A stretch of DNA of 50,989 nucleotides, from the NCBI GenBank assembly GCA_023375785.1, contig SZWC01000567.1, positions 6,871 to 57,859 of the forward strand. The letters run 5' to 3'. Position numbers and translations under genes: made by a program. Positions 1 to 10,083 of this stretch are shown here, in pieces. The notes under the pieces are model-generated. The model saw nothing but the letters and a program-made list of their open reading frames with translations. It had not been told where the DNA came from and did no database searches. This DNA is from Penium margaritaceum (lineage: Eukaryota > Streptophyta > Zygnematophyceae > Desmidiales > Peniaceae). Positions within the stretch are counted from its first letter, which is position 1. Each line of letters begins with the position of its first letter.

Positions 1-34
<34 letters not shown>
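1..34. repeat. Poly-G homopolymer at window edge
   Basis: An uninterrupted run of 34 G, followed by AA and four more G. A tract like this can form G-quadruplexes. At a sequence edge it may also be a sequencing or assembly artefact. Two further G runs (700-710, 11 G; 1382-1404, 23 G) occur in the next 1.4 kb. Confidence 0.9.
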
Positions 35-35
<1 letters not shown>

Positions 36-1381
36 AGGGGGCATAAACTTACGGCGAGGGCAATTTCCTTGTTTTCGGTGAAGAGCGGTTGGTCTCCAGA
101 GTCAGGGTCCACAATGGCCAACCGCTCATGCGCCAGAAAGTGGTTCTTGAACGTGTACAGCCCCGCCCAGTCCGGCCCTCGGTGCCGCAGTCTGCCATGC
201 CATGCCATGTCAGCATGCCATGCCAGCAGAGCAAGCCACTGACAAGATGCCACAACAGCAAGGCTTGCAGCTGCTGGCCAAGCGTCGATGGTAGGAACAG
301 AGTCGACGCCTCGGTGTTGACTCAACATCAGAAGGCACTAGGTAATCGCGCGCCGCTGCATTCGACAAACGGTCGCTGAGCATCGCTGCAGTTTCCCGAG
401 CCATGATGACAGAGCGTGCGATAAGCATGGCTACTGCAACTGCAACAACAGCCATGCTCCATGCTCACTCATAGTCGGCATCGTGGTGTCGCAACCCGAC
501 CAACGGTTGGAACGCATAGCTGCTTTTGTAGGACGAGCCGATGTCGTCTGTCTGCCATCCAGCTCAAACAGCAGAAGAAAGCCATGTGCGGTCACACCGG
601 TGTGCGTCTTTTGCGCGTCGATCTTGCCACTGCTCTTGTGGTGCAAGAAGAACCGATGCTGGCGTAAGTCTTGAGCGTCAGAGGCCGTGCCAAGCGGCAG
701 GGGGGGGGGGACCATTCATGTTTTGGGGCAAATTTTCCACCATGGGTGCTTCCAATTTAAGAACCTTGAGAATTTCTTGGGGAATTTAAGAACCAAAGAA
801 AGACCTTGGAGCTCATAAAGGGGTCGAGTACAGGGTAAAGGGTAATTTCCTGAGCTCAATTCTGGCCTCAAAAAGAGTGAATTTGGTCACATGTAGCCAT
901 TTGCAAGGGATGAAAACGCCATTCAGGCGTGGCCGAAACTTCAGCCATGTTCCTTTTCAAGGAGCCGCAAATTTGACCGAATGTAGGGCCGAAATCTGCG
1001 CCGCAATATCCGACCATAAATGCCAGCAATAGTTCTGACAGAAACTGTAATCGACGCAGCAGGTCAGCAGTACCAGATGGCTGAGAGATAAAGAGGGAAG
1101 AAGCATCGCAATACCTTGCATGGATGAAGAGGGCAAGCACGTGTGAAACAGCATGGCAGCTGCAGCAGCAGCAGCGCTGCCACAGCACACACGAGGCATT
1201 GCACCACTCCACGCAATGCAAACCCAACGATTGTTTGCACCTGCTGCTGATGATGCAACGCCGCAGCTTGCAGCCACTACAATGCAGTGCCGCCTGTATG
1301 CAACCTCAAAGGATTGGCCACTGATTGCATTGCTAAGCCGCGGCTTGGCAAGCTTTTTTGTCCAGAGTTTAAGGTTGAGGA
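35..1381. other. Unannotated sequence, no supported gene
   Basis: Mixed GC-rich sequence with short open frames on both strands, none with a recognisable domain and none clearly favoured over its opposite-strand shadow. It contains an 11-G tract at 700-710, a CAG-rich microsatellite stretch near 1155-1180, and a 12-bp direct repeat AATTTAAGAACC near 755 and 783. Introns and exons of a broken or spliced gene cannot be excluded by eye. Confidence 0.6.
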
Positions 1382-1404
1382 GGGGGGGGGGGGGGGGGGG
1401 GGGG
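1382..1404. repeat. Poly-G tract (23 G)
   Basis: A run of 23 G, preceded by GGTTGAGGA and followed by CACAAATTTGG. It is a G-quadruplex candidate on the plus strand. The three G tracts in the first 1.4 kb all lie on the same strand. Confidence 0.9.
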
Positions 1405-3391
1405 CACAAATTTGGCTGTCTTGGTCCTGAATTCCTCTCATAGCTGTTGTGACTTCGGTTGACAGGGCGAGCGAGCGGGAACGGGAGGGAGAAAAGACGA
1501 AGGAGAGGAGGTAGGAGAAGGAGTGAGGTGAAGCAAGGGGGAAGGGGGAGAGTGGCAGGCACGGACGGACACAGGAAGGAGGCCTGTGAAATCGAAAAGT
1601 TCTGCGGAAAATTGTCTGGCCTGAAGCGCGCCGTTCTCGGATAGATCCAAAGAGCAATAGGAAATTCTCAAAAACGAAGGAGCACTCACTTCGCTGAGCA
1701 CTCGAGCACCTTGGCTCGCATGGTGGGTGAGACGTCGGCAGAGCCGAGACATGCTAGAATGCCGCACATCTTGGCGTCCTCTCCGCACGCTTCCTCCTCT
1801 GCTCCTCCTGCTGCACTTTAATGTCGCAGCAGCTTCAACGGTGTCGTTGGTTCCTGCTGCGCCTGGCCCGTCAGCAATCCTTGGTACGTCTTCAAGCAAG
1901 AGGCGAACAAAGGATTCTTTCAACGCCTGGCCGCGCAAATGCAGCTGGCAGGTCGGCGTGAGGCAAGCCAGCTGGAGACTCGGAAGCAAGGCTTCCCAGA
2001 CCCGAAATCACTGTGCGGTCCTACCAAGTCTACTGGGTAGCAATAGAATTCGGCGTTCAGCCTTGAGCCAAAGTCGAGCAGCAAGGGGTAAGGGCGGAGG
2101 TAGAAGCGGAGGTAGAAGCGGCGGTAGAAGCGGGGCGGAGGGTGAGGCGGAGGGGCAGCAGCGAATGGGGGTGCGCCGACGGAGAGTGATGCGCGTGAGA
2201 GTGCGCGTGCGAGAGACAATCCCGAGGCTGTGGTTGGTGGAAGGAGACGGCGGCGCACGCTGGACCTCGTCCTCGCGCAGCCAGCCAGCCAGGGCCAGAG
2301 AGAAGGGGAGAGAGGCAGGTTGAGAAGGGAGAGAGGGGGAGAGGGAGGGAGAGAATGAGCCGGGCGGCCGTTAGCCGGCTGCTCGAAGCCACGACATCCC
2401 AGGTAGGGGCTCTATGGGTGGCGGACGGCGGTAGGGAGTCACAGGCCGTCAACCAACGCCAGAGAACGCAACGATTGGCCAACCGACATGACCTTCATTC
2501 GTTTCGGATTGCTTTTTCGACAAAGTCGGCACCTTGAACCGTTCGATGCGATCTCGACCAATCTTAGACGTTAACCACGACTTCTTTGAGGAGTTTTCGC
2601 CGGGTGGACAGCTCATGCAGATGCGGGAAACTAGAATGTGAATGGGGGGAAACTTTCGGAGAGTAGGCCGGAGAGAGTGTTTGCTGGAAAACTCAGCTTC
2701 AACAAAGGATTCTCAAAGGCGTCGCACATTTTTACCTCAACAAATTGCGCATCATAGTGTTTGGCGGACTTCTGAACCAAGGAAATCTCAGGAGCCACGT
2801 GAGGATTCTCCACACGATACACCAATGGGGACCGATCCACGCTGGACACACGCACCTCTCAACAAATGTGCGAAGTGCCAGACGAAATTTGAACTCGTCC
2901 GATTCACGTCGTCTTTCCGTGAAAAGTTGTCAGGAGAGATCCGAATAGAAATGTCTTTTCAACCCAAATTGTGACCACTCCAACTAGAATATTCAAAGAA
3001 CCAGACTGTGACCGGTCAGATACAAAGAATAAAAGTACCTGAAAATAAATTTTTCACTTCACATGTTTTATAATCTTCAGTTTGTATGCTTGATATCAAC
3101 ATGCATGTGGATTGACCATATCATGCTCAAGAAACTACACTTGAGCAATAAATGTCAACTATTAATCTCCAATGCGGATTAAAACATTAAAAAATGTATC
3201 AATTTCTACAGTTTTTGCACAAACAGGGAACAAATGGTAGCAATGTCCAAGACAACAGCACACTTCACTTGTTTGTTGTTTCTAGTAAGTTTCCTTCCAT
3301 TACAAGTGTGTGAACAGTCCACCACACTTGAAAAATTATAATGATGCACAGCTAATGCCTTGAGTCGTTGAAATTTTCCACATGCATTGTT
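1405..3391. other. Unannotated sequence, no supported gene
   Basis: GC-rich to about 2600, then becoming AT-rich after about 2980. Purine-rich low-complexity sequence (GGGAGAG-type) lies around 1480-1560 and 2300-2360. Overlapping open frames on both strands between 1440 and 2975 show no domain I recognise and mutually shadow each other. The AT-rich part (2980-3390) shows nothing identifiable. Confidence 0.6.
2094..2135. repeat. 12-bp tandem repeat, about 3.5 copies
   Basis: Unit GCGGAGGTAGAA. Copies at 2094-2105 and 2106-2117 are identical, 2118-2129 differs by one base, and a partial fourth copy follows. Because 12 is a multiple of 3 the repeat is in frame with a surrounding open frame, but that frame has no other coding support. 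Confidence 0.85.
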
Positions 3392-3810
3392 TTTCATATG
3401 TTCCCAGTAACATAAAGAAACCTTGCCAAGAACGCAGTTGGGTTTGAGAATTAGTGCCAAACATCAAGGCGCGTCTTTCTACACTCAAGGTGGTCTACAA
3501 AAATTCTCCAGACAATATTGACGCATCAATAAAGTGGACAACTTCATGTGTGACCATCCCATAACCAAGTCGAAGTTGTCCAAAGTAGTCCAATTTTCGA
3601 NTTTCATATGTTCCCAGTAACATAAAGAAACCTTGCCAAGAACGCAGTTGGGTTTGAGAATTAGTGCCAAACATCAAGGCGCGTCTTTCTACACTCAAGG
3701 TGGTCTACAAAAATGCTCCAGACAATATTGACGCATCAATAAAGTGGACAACTTCATGTCTAACCATCCCATAACCAAGTCGAAGTTGTCCAAAGTAGTC
3801 CAATTTTCGA
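3392..3810. repeat. 209-bp direct duplication around a gap (n at 3601)
   Basis: Positions 3392-3600 and 3602-3810 are both 209 bp and nearly identical; visible differences include AAATTCTCCA versus AAATGCTCCA and TGTGTGACC versus TGTCTAACC. The copies are separated only by one n. This is the pattern of two contig ends or haplotypes placed side by side without merging, so it may not be a real tandem duplication. Confidence 0.85.
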
Positions 3811-4812
3811 AAGTGCACAACATACTTAGCAAAAAATCGCACGTCAGTCTGGCATGAGAATCCAAAACTTGGCGTGCAGTTGGCCGCATTTGTACTAGAA
3901 AAATATTCCATATGTTAAGTTTCAGGGCTTGTCTACCTCACGGTAGATATGCCTAGTACAAGGGTAGCAAGGGAGCTGCAAGTGAGATACACCTCCCTAG
4001 GAGCAGAACGCAATGGACAGGGTTTATGTTCAGCAAGTAAACAACAAGATTTACAATTCACGAGTGACAAAGTAGTGATCTGTTACATGCACATGATGGG
4101 GTGCCGAGCGGGCTTGTAGCGAGCTCTCCCTTGCTCCCATCCCAGGCCTAGCAAGGTACCGAACCAAGAGCCTAATTTTTGCATGAATCTGCAAGCATGC
4201 ACCAAGAAAGAAAACGAATGTAGCAGAATCTGGGAGGAGCAACACAGCTCTGAACCCCAGGAAATCCACTGTAATGCTATTGGATTTCAAAGAATGGAAA
4301 CTTGTGAATCATAAAATCTATGAATTAGACAATGTTTTAAAGGTTTGAACTATTCTGGTAGTCCTTCATGGTTGAATTGGCATCAAGTGGTGCCTTGACT
4401 CCAATGTTTTATGTGGAAAAAAACATCATCAAAATTTGAAATCCCTTAGCCTTTCACCTTGAATTCGAGTGTAATTATTTATGTGATTTGTGAACTTCAC
4501 TTAACGAAAAAATGTATCACATTCAATCAATACAAAGAACAGTTAACATCGAAATCCAAGAGCAGTATGGTACATTGCGAAACCTAGTGTCTAGGATAAT
4601 TCAATCAGTAGCTGTGAGCCTGTGGTAGCAACTTTGACGTGGGACCCTTCAAGGGTGACTTTGGCTCGCCTCCTTGTGTACACCCACGTGCCACCATCAT
4701 GTATGATGTGAAGTCAGCGTCGGTGCCATTCCAACATCAATCACCTGGATCAGGGAGGTGAGTGTACAGCGAGGCCAAAGGTCACAATGTGTCTTTGGCA
4801 CACAAACCAATA
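3811..4812. other. Unannotated AT-rich sequence left of the Copia remnant
   Basis: No domain, tRNA or tandem repeat is visible. By position it could contain the 3' LTR or flank of the minus-strand Copia pseudogene, but no second LTR copy exists in the window to confirm this. Confidence 0.5.
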
Positions 4813-4820
4813 CTCCCCCA
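4813..4820 (-). other. Possible polypurine tract of the Copia remnant
   Basis: On the minus strand this reads TGGGGGAG followed by TATTGGTTTG, downstream of the RNase H remnant. Copia elements usually have a purine tract directly before a 3' LTR beginning TGTTGG or similar. The boundary would be near 4811. No matching 5' LTR is present, so this is tentative. Confidence 0.25.
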
Positions 4821-4970
4821 TGACCCATAGCCGTCCCACACAAGCACAAACTCACAAGCACACACAAGCGTCAAAATATGTGACATACGCCTGTCACATC
4901 TGTGCCTGTACACACAAAGCAAACGACCATCCATCCTGGATCACTACGCGGACACAAGTGTCCAACAGCG

Positions 4971-5188
4971 TGCACAGTTGCTTTAAAGACTTTACTCCTA
5001 AGAGCCTTCTTGAGGAAGTCAGCTCTGTGCTGTCGTGTGTCAAGCTGAACGATCCGGACATCGCCTGCAGCAAATTGCTTGCACAGTTGCCTTTAAGAAT
5101 TTCCTCCTACGAGCCGTCATGAGGAAGTCAGCTTTGTGCTATCGCGTGTCAAGCTGAACGATCCGGACATCGCCTGCAGCAAATCGCT
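4971..5188. repeat. 109-bp tandem duplication at the pol 3' end
   Basis: 4971-5079 and 5080-5188 are two adjacent 109-bp copies, each starting TGCACAGTTG and containing CAAGCTGAACGATCCGGACA. The second copy overlaps the end of the RNase H remnant of the minus-strand Copia. They differ at scattered positions. No gap lies between them, so this one is more likely a real duplication. Confidence 0.8.
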
Positions 5189-5600
5189 TGCACACAAAAT
5201 GATGCTTTGTGCGTGTGTGATGCATACCATCGTGTTTGGCAATGGCCTTGGTGCTTTGGTTGTCACAGTGCAACGTGATGCAGGAGATGGGAACATACAG
5301 TTGTCGAAGCAAGCGACACAACCACACACTCTTAAAGGTGTGTGCACCTACAGCAACATTCTCAGCCTCACTAGAGTTGCGTGTCATACAGCCCTATTTT
5401 CCACTCTTCTATGGCACAACATTCCCGCCAACAAGGAAGATGTAGTCTGTATAGTTACGAGCATCGGTGTCATGGGCCCTGTCATTGTCTATGTAGCCAT
5501 CGACTACAATTAACGGTTGTGCCCGATAACACGGACCAGTTGAGGTAGTAGATAGGGCATACCTGACAACACGTAGTACAACCTCCATGTGTCATACCGT
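5139..5600 (-). pseudogene. RNase H remnant of Copia pol
   Basis: The minus strand encodes a segment matching the Copia RNase H end: the NSSEAENVAV block (canonical SSTEAEYVA), then SVWLCRLLRQL, then HCDNQSTKAIAK (canonical CDNQSAIALAK) and HHTRTKHH. Copia RNase H degrades the RNA strand of the RNA:DNA hybrid. The stretch between this block and the RT remnant (about 5390-5590) contains stops. The 109-bp tandem duplication begins inside this end. Confidence 0.85.
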
Positions 5601-6490
5601 AGGACGCTGAGATAAATGAGCCAGGAAGTTTACGCAGAAGGCAAGATCTGCCCTAGTCTTCGTCGCTAAGAAAATGAGCGACCCAATGACGCGAAGGTAG
5701 TCTATCTCATTGAATGCCTCCCCAAGCTTCAACACATCCAGTGTCTTCAACAACATATATCTTGCTGAGGTCATAGGTGTCGACACTGCAGGTGTAGACT
5801 CAAGCAATGATGCAAAGTGCTCCCCTTGGCTACAAACGTACACAACCTGGTGGACATGAAAAGTGCGATGAGAGCGGTCGCGCTCAAGCTCCTTGTCCAA
5901 AAGGACGTGAACATACCCTAGGTCTTTGATCCATATACGTGGATTGCAAGAGTGTTTTCACCAACTTGAAAACATCCTGGCTGGGAGATGTTTACAACAA
6001 GTCATCCACGTAGACAAGGACAGCCATGAACCAAATAGGTGGGCCGACAAAGAGTGACGGATCAACCGTACTGTGTCAGTGGCCTCTTTTTTTTAGGGTG
6101 GATGTGATCTCTTGGTTCCAGCACCGAGGCAACAGCTTCAGGTTATAGAGGGCCTTCTACAGTCGCTAGACTTGGTGAGTTTCATTTGAGAAAGCCGAGA
6201 GGCTGAACCATGTGAATATCCTCATTTAGCTGTACATGTAAATACACATTTTTCACATCCATCCGTTCTTTCCCCCAGTCATGGTGGACCACAAGACTCA
6301 ACAATGCTCTAGCTGTAGTGTGTCGCCTGACTGGTATAAATGTCTCGTTAAAATCTATGCCTAGGACCAGGGAGAACCCCTTTGTTGTGGGTCTCACCTT
6401 GAACTTATCCAGTGCATTCTTGGGCTTGTACTTTCATAAAAAAACCCAACGAGCATCGATGGCCTTGCATCCCGACGGCAAATTGACCGA
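5592..6490 (-). pseudogene. Reverse transcriptase remnant of Copia pol
   Basis: Conserved Copia RT blocks are readable on the minus strand: KAIDARWVF near 6470-6440, then TKGFSLVLGIDFNETF and RMDVKNVYLHVQLNEDIHM (6397-6182), the catalytic YVDD at 6012-6001 within VLVYVDDLL, and the thumb-side block AFNEIDYLRVIGSLIFLATK (about 5735-5660). The codon two residues after YVDD is a stop (TAA, forward 5994-5992) where functional copies have a hydrophobic residue. Other breaks lie between 6182 and 6060. The enzyme is therefore inactive, although the metal-binding aspartates are preserved. Confidence 0.88.
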
Positions 6491-7146
6491 CTCGTAGGCA
6501 ACATGGTCATCAAGGGCATTCAGCTCACCACATGTCGACCTCCCACTACTGAGTGTCGGAGACTGCATGCGCTTCACGCACCATCGTTGGTTCAAGCGAT
6601 AAGGCTATGGTGGTCTATGCAACATGGCAGTCGGCAACGCTACTCAAGACGGCCACTACCAAAAGTTGTGCATGCTCCAAGGCTAGAAGTGCATGGCCAA
6701 GGACGGACTTAGAGTGGAGGACCTACTGGCCAAGCCCAGTACGTCCATGCCTGTTGGGAGGACAGGAGACTTTGTAGTTTGAGGTTGAGGAGGGCTTGCA
6801 GATGGAGGTGCTAGAGTGGTGGAGGAGGACGCGAAGGAGCCCAACTCCGAGAAAAGGGAGACATGATCAGGACCATTGGTGGCTGTTTGAGGTAGGTTAG
6901 CCATATGAACCAGACAAAAGATAGGTGAACTGGCCAGAGGAGGTGTGATCGGGCTGGATGGAGGCGCAAAGGAGGGGATCGAGACACACTGGACAGGGTT
7001 TGTGACAGAAGAGGACGGTATGTCAGAGGAGCTCCTCGAGGATGTGAGTGAACTAGGTACATGACCAGATGACGATGACTTCAATGAGTGTAACAGGTGC
7101 GGCACAACATCATGGACTGTTAGGATGGCAAGACCGATGTCCCTTC

Positions 7147-7933
7147 TCAACCGAGAGAGAGGTATAAGGGAGGAGGAATGAGACAGTCGAATGAGATAAT
7201 AAGGAAGAATGACTCAAAGAATAGTGTGTCATGAGACTCGATGACACGCTGACGAAGAGGATCTTTGAAGCGGTAGGCTTTAGACTGCATAGACACACCG
7301 AGAAAGGGGTAGAGTCGGCCGAGAGGAAAAAACTTCTTGTCACGTAGATCCTTCACAACCCAGTCAAACGCTAGACTACCCTAGACCTAAGTCAGGCGAA
7401 TGTCAGCTGGATGGCCATGCTTGCATTCAAAAGGCATGAAAATGCGGTGACAGGGACTATAGCGGATGCGATTCCAGAGCCACGTCATGTAGCTCATGGC
7501 CTCGATGGCAAAGAGCGGTGGCAGGCCAGACTCGGAGAACACCATCAACGAGCGTATGATTCTAGCGCTCGGAGACACCGTTCTTCTAGGATGTGTATGG
7601 AGCGGAGGTCTCCAGACACACCCCGCGGGACTGAAGGAGATGGACGGTGGGTACGAGGAACTCACCGCCACGGTTGCCATAAAAGAAACGCAAAGACTGC
7701 TAACAGACACGTTTCGCGTGAACAAGCCAGGACTCAATGACCGAACAAACTTCGCTATTATGATGAATAGAAAACACCCAGCGAAAGCAGCGGGTGTCAT
7801 CGGCAAGGCACAAGACATAGCGACGAACGTTGCCCAAGAGACCATGGGGAAAAGGTCCAATGACATTTGCATGGACACAATCAAGAGGATGGGTAGAGTC
7901 AAACTCATAGGGAAAGAAAGGTGAGTAATGCAT
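7147..7933 (-). pseudogene. Integrase remnant of Copia pol
   Basis: The core reads PLDCVHANVIGPF (canonical PLDLVHTDVxGPF), then YVLCLADDTRCFRWVF, then GNRGGEFLVPTVHLL and SAPYTS-stop-KNGVSER. The first catalytic aspartate appears replaced by asparagine (HAN for HTD), the second is retained in ADD, and the glutamate is retained in GGEF. A frame change near 7560-7600 leads into ESGLPPLFAIEAMSYMTWLW and then FFPLGRLYPFLGVSMQSKAY, the normal integrase C-terminal sequence. Stops and the D-to-N change show it is dead. Confidence 0.87.
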
Positions 7934-7937
7934 TTTC

Positions 7938-8566
7938 CCTTGCGCATCATCAAGATAGTCAGTGGAGCAAGGGGAAGGGAAGGTAGAGGGAGGGAGACCA
8001 ACAGCAAGTTGTGAATCATGCTATGAACGTCATCAATGACCAATGTGAATATGCAAGAGACTAACAAGGTGGGGTGGGAGAGAAGGGACAACATGACGAG
8101 AGATGCCAGTTGCAAGGATGGAGGCGTGCAACGGCACACGATAGAGATTGCCATACTTTATGCCACGTAAGAAAGCATGGCCAGAGGGATGAAGACAAAT
8201 TGTGCCAACAGCACGACTGAAAGTGAAGTCCATACTTTGATCATTTAGAGANCCTTGCGCATCATCAAGATAGTCAGTGGAGCAAGGGGAAGGGAAGGTA
8301 GAGGGAGGGAGACCAACAGCAAGTTGTGAATCATGCTATGAACGTCATCAATGACCAATGTGAATATGCAAGAGACTAACAAGGTGGGGTGGGAGAGAAG
8401 GGACAACATGACGAGAGATGCCAGTTGCAAGGATGGAGGTGTACAACGGCACACGATAGAGATTGCCATACTTTATGCCACGTAAGAAAGCATGGCCAGA
8501 GGGATGAAGACAAATTGTGCCAACAGCACGACTGAAAGTGAAGTCCATACTTTGATCATTTAGAGA
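7938..8566. repeat. 314-bp direct duplication around a gap (n at 8252)
   Basis: 7938-8251 and 8253-8566 are both 314 bp and almost identical (for example GGCGTGCAACGG versus GGTGTACAACGG). They cover the GAG-pre-integrase part of the Copia remnant, so that domain appears twice. Only one n lies between them, which points to unmerged contig ends rather than biology. Confidence 0.85.
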
Positions 8567-8593
8567 CGACAAGTCAACGCCAAAGAATTTCAC
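8253..8593 (-). pseudogene. GAG-pre-integrase region remnant
   Basis: The minus strand has an open stretch beginning KFFGVDLSSLNDQSM and continuing through SRAVGTICLHPSGHAFLRG and KYGNLYRVPL. This resembles the region before the integrase zinc finger in Copia pol, where an NGLYxL-type motif is typical. Assignment rests on position before the integrase core and this weak motif. It stops at the start of the satellite array. Confidence 0.5.
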
Positions 8594-8634
8594 TTTCAGT
8601 GGTTAACATTGACCAGTTAAAGTGAAATTCTTTG
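8581..8634. repeat. 16-bp perfect inverted repeat at the Copia/satellite junction
   Basis: The left arm CAAAGAATTTCACTTT (8581-8596) is the exact reverse complement of the right arm AAAGTGAAATTCTTTG (8619-8634), with a 22-base spacer. The right arm belongs to the first forward satellite monomer, which normally has GTGAAATTCTTTGG. The left arm looks like the same satellite segment in reverse orientation and runs directly into Copia coding sequence. Confidence 0.85.
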
Positions 8635-9514
8635 ATCATAGTTAGTGACATACCCCTACTTTGGTTGGTGATTGTATAGGATAGCCACACTATGCCAATA
8701 CGTACTAAAGACCTTTGTACTTGCTAGTATTCCTAAACCATTGTTTCCCTCTCTGACCATTTGTGACTCGAGTTATCAATGTTGACCACATAAAGTAAGA
8801 TTCTTTTGGTCATGTTCAGTGACATATGCATCCTTTGGTTTGTACTTGCTAGTTGATAACTAGTATATCCAAACCATTGTTTCCCCCTCTGACCACATGT
8901 GACTCATATTATGGGTTGTCAACGTTGACCACACATAGTGAAATTCTTTGGTCATGGTCAGTGACATATGCTTACTTTGGTTGGTCATTATGCATGATAG
9001 CCACACCGTGCCACTACTTATTAAGGGTCTTTGTACTTGCTAGTCAATGAATGGTGTTTTCAAACCATTGTTTCTCCCTCTCACCATTTGTGACTCGTGT
9101 TATGAGTTGTCAACATTGACCCATCATAGTGGAACTCTTTGGTCACGATAAGTGACACATCCCTAATTTGGTTGGTCATTGTGCATGATAGCTAGACCGT
9201 GCCACTACAAATTGAAGATCGTTGTACTTGCTAGTCAATAAGTAGAATTCCAAAACCATTATTTCTCCCTTAAACCATTTGTGACTTGTATTATGGGTTG
9301 TCAACATTGACCACGCACTATACAATTCTTTGGTGTTGGGAAGTGACATATGCATACTTTGGTTGGTCATTGTGCATGGTAGCCACATTGTGCCAATACA
9401 TAATGAAGATCTTTGTACTTGTTTGTTGATAACTAGAATTTCAAAACCATTGTTTGCCCCTCTGACCATTTGTGACTTGTATTGTGAGCTGTCAACGTTG
9501 ACCACACAGTGAAA

Positions 9515-10083
9515 TTCTTTGGTCATGGTCAGTGACATATGCCTAATTTGGTTGGTCACTATGCATGGTGGCCACACCATGCCACTACTCACTCTAGGTC
9601 TTTGTAATTGCTAGTGAATAACTTGTACTTCCAAACCATTGTTTCCTCCTCTGGCCATTTGTCACTAGTTTCATGAGTTTTTAACATTGAGCACACATAG
9701 TGAAATTCTTTGGAAATGGTCAGTGATATATGCCTACTTTGGTTGGTCATTGTGCATGGAAGCCACACCGTGCTACGTCTTTTTAAAGGTATTCGTACNT
9801 TCTTTGGTCATGGTCAGTGACATATGCCTAATTTGGTTGGTCACTATGCATGGTAGCCACACCATGCCACTACTCACTCTAGGTCTTTGTAATTGCTAGT
9901 GAATAACTTGTACTTCCAAACCATTGTTTCCTCCTCTGGCCATTTGTGACTAGTTTCATGAGTTTTTAACATTGAGCACACATAGTGAAATTCTTTGGAA
10001 ATGGTCAAGGACATATGCCTACTTTGGTTGGTCATTGTGCATGGAAGCCACACCGTGCCACTTCTTGTAAAAGGTCTTCGTAC
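9515..10083. repeat. 284-bp direct duplication around a gap (n at 9799) inside the satellite
   Basis: 9515-9798 and 9800-10083 have equal length (284 bp) and near identity, including the private variant CACTCTAGGTCTTTGTAATT. They are separated by one n. One to two satellite monomers are therefore probably counted twice. Confidence 0.85.

Larger units (their letters stand above)
5139..8593 (-). pseudogene. Decayed Ty1/copia-type pol (GAG-pre-integrase to RNase H)
   Basis: Read on the minus strand, Copia pol domains appear in canonical order: GAG-pre-integrase (from about 8593), integrase core (about 7933-7600), integrase C-terminal part (about 7560-7150), serine/proline-rich linker (about 7150-6700), reverse transcriptase (about 6490-5600) and RNase H (about 5590-5139). 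The integrase-before-RT order defines Ty1/copia as opposed to Ty3/gypsy. Several frameshifts and stops separate the domains, so no polyprotein can be made. No gag or protease is seen: the upstream end is cut off where the ~190-bp satellite begins. Part of the 5' end (7938-8251) is repeated after an n at 8252, probably an assembly effect. It could supply no enzymes itself, although intact relatives could mobilise the LTR elements found further right. Confidence 0.85.

Noticed and set aside
2631-2974. Opposing short frames (74 codons minus, 110 codons plus)
   Set aside because: The two overlap on opposite strands, neither shows a recognisable domain, and no splice, promoter or repeat context favours either.
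7411-7924. Plus-strand open frames of 109 and 142 codons
   Set aside because: They are opposite-strand shadows of the Copia integrase remnant, whose minus-strand motifs are clear.
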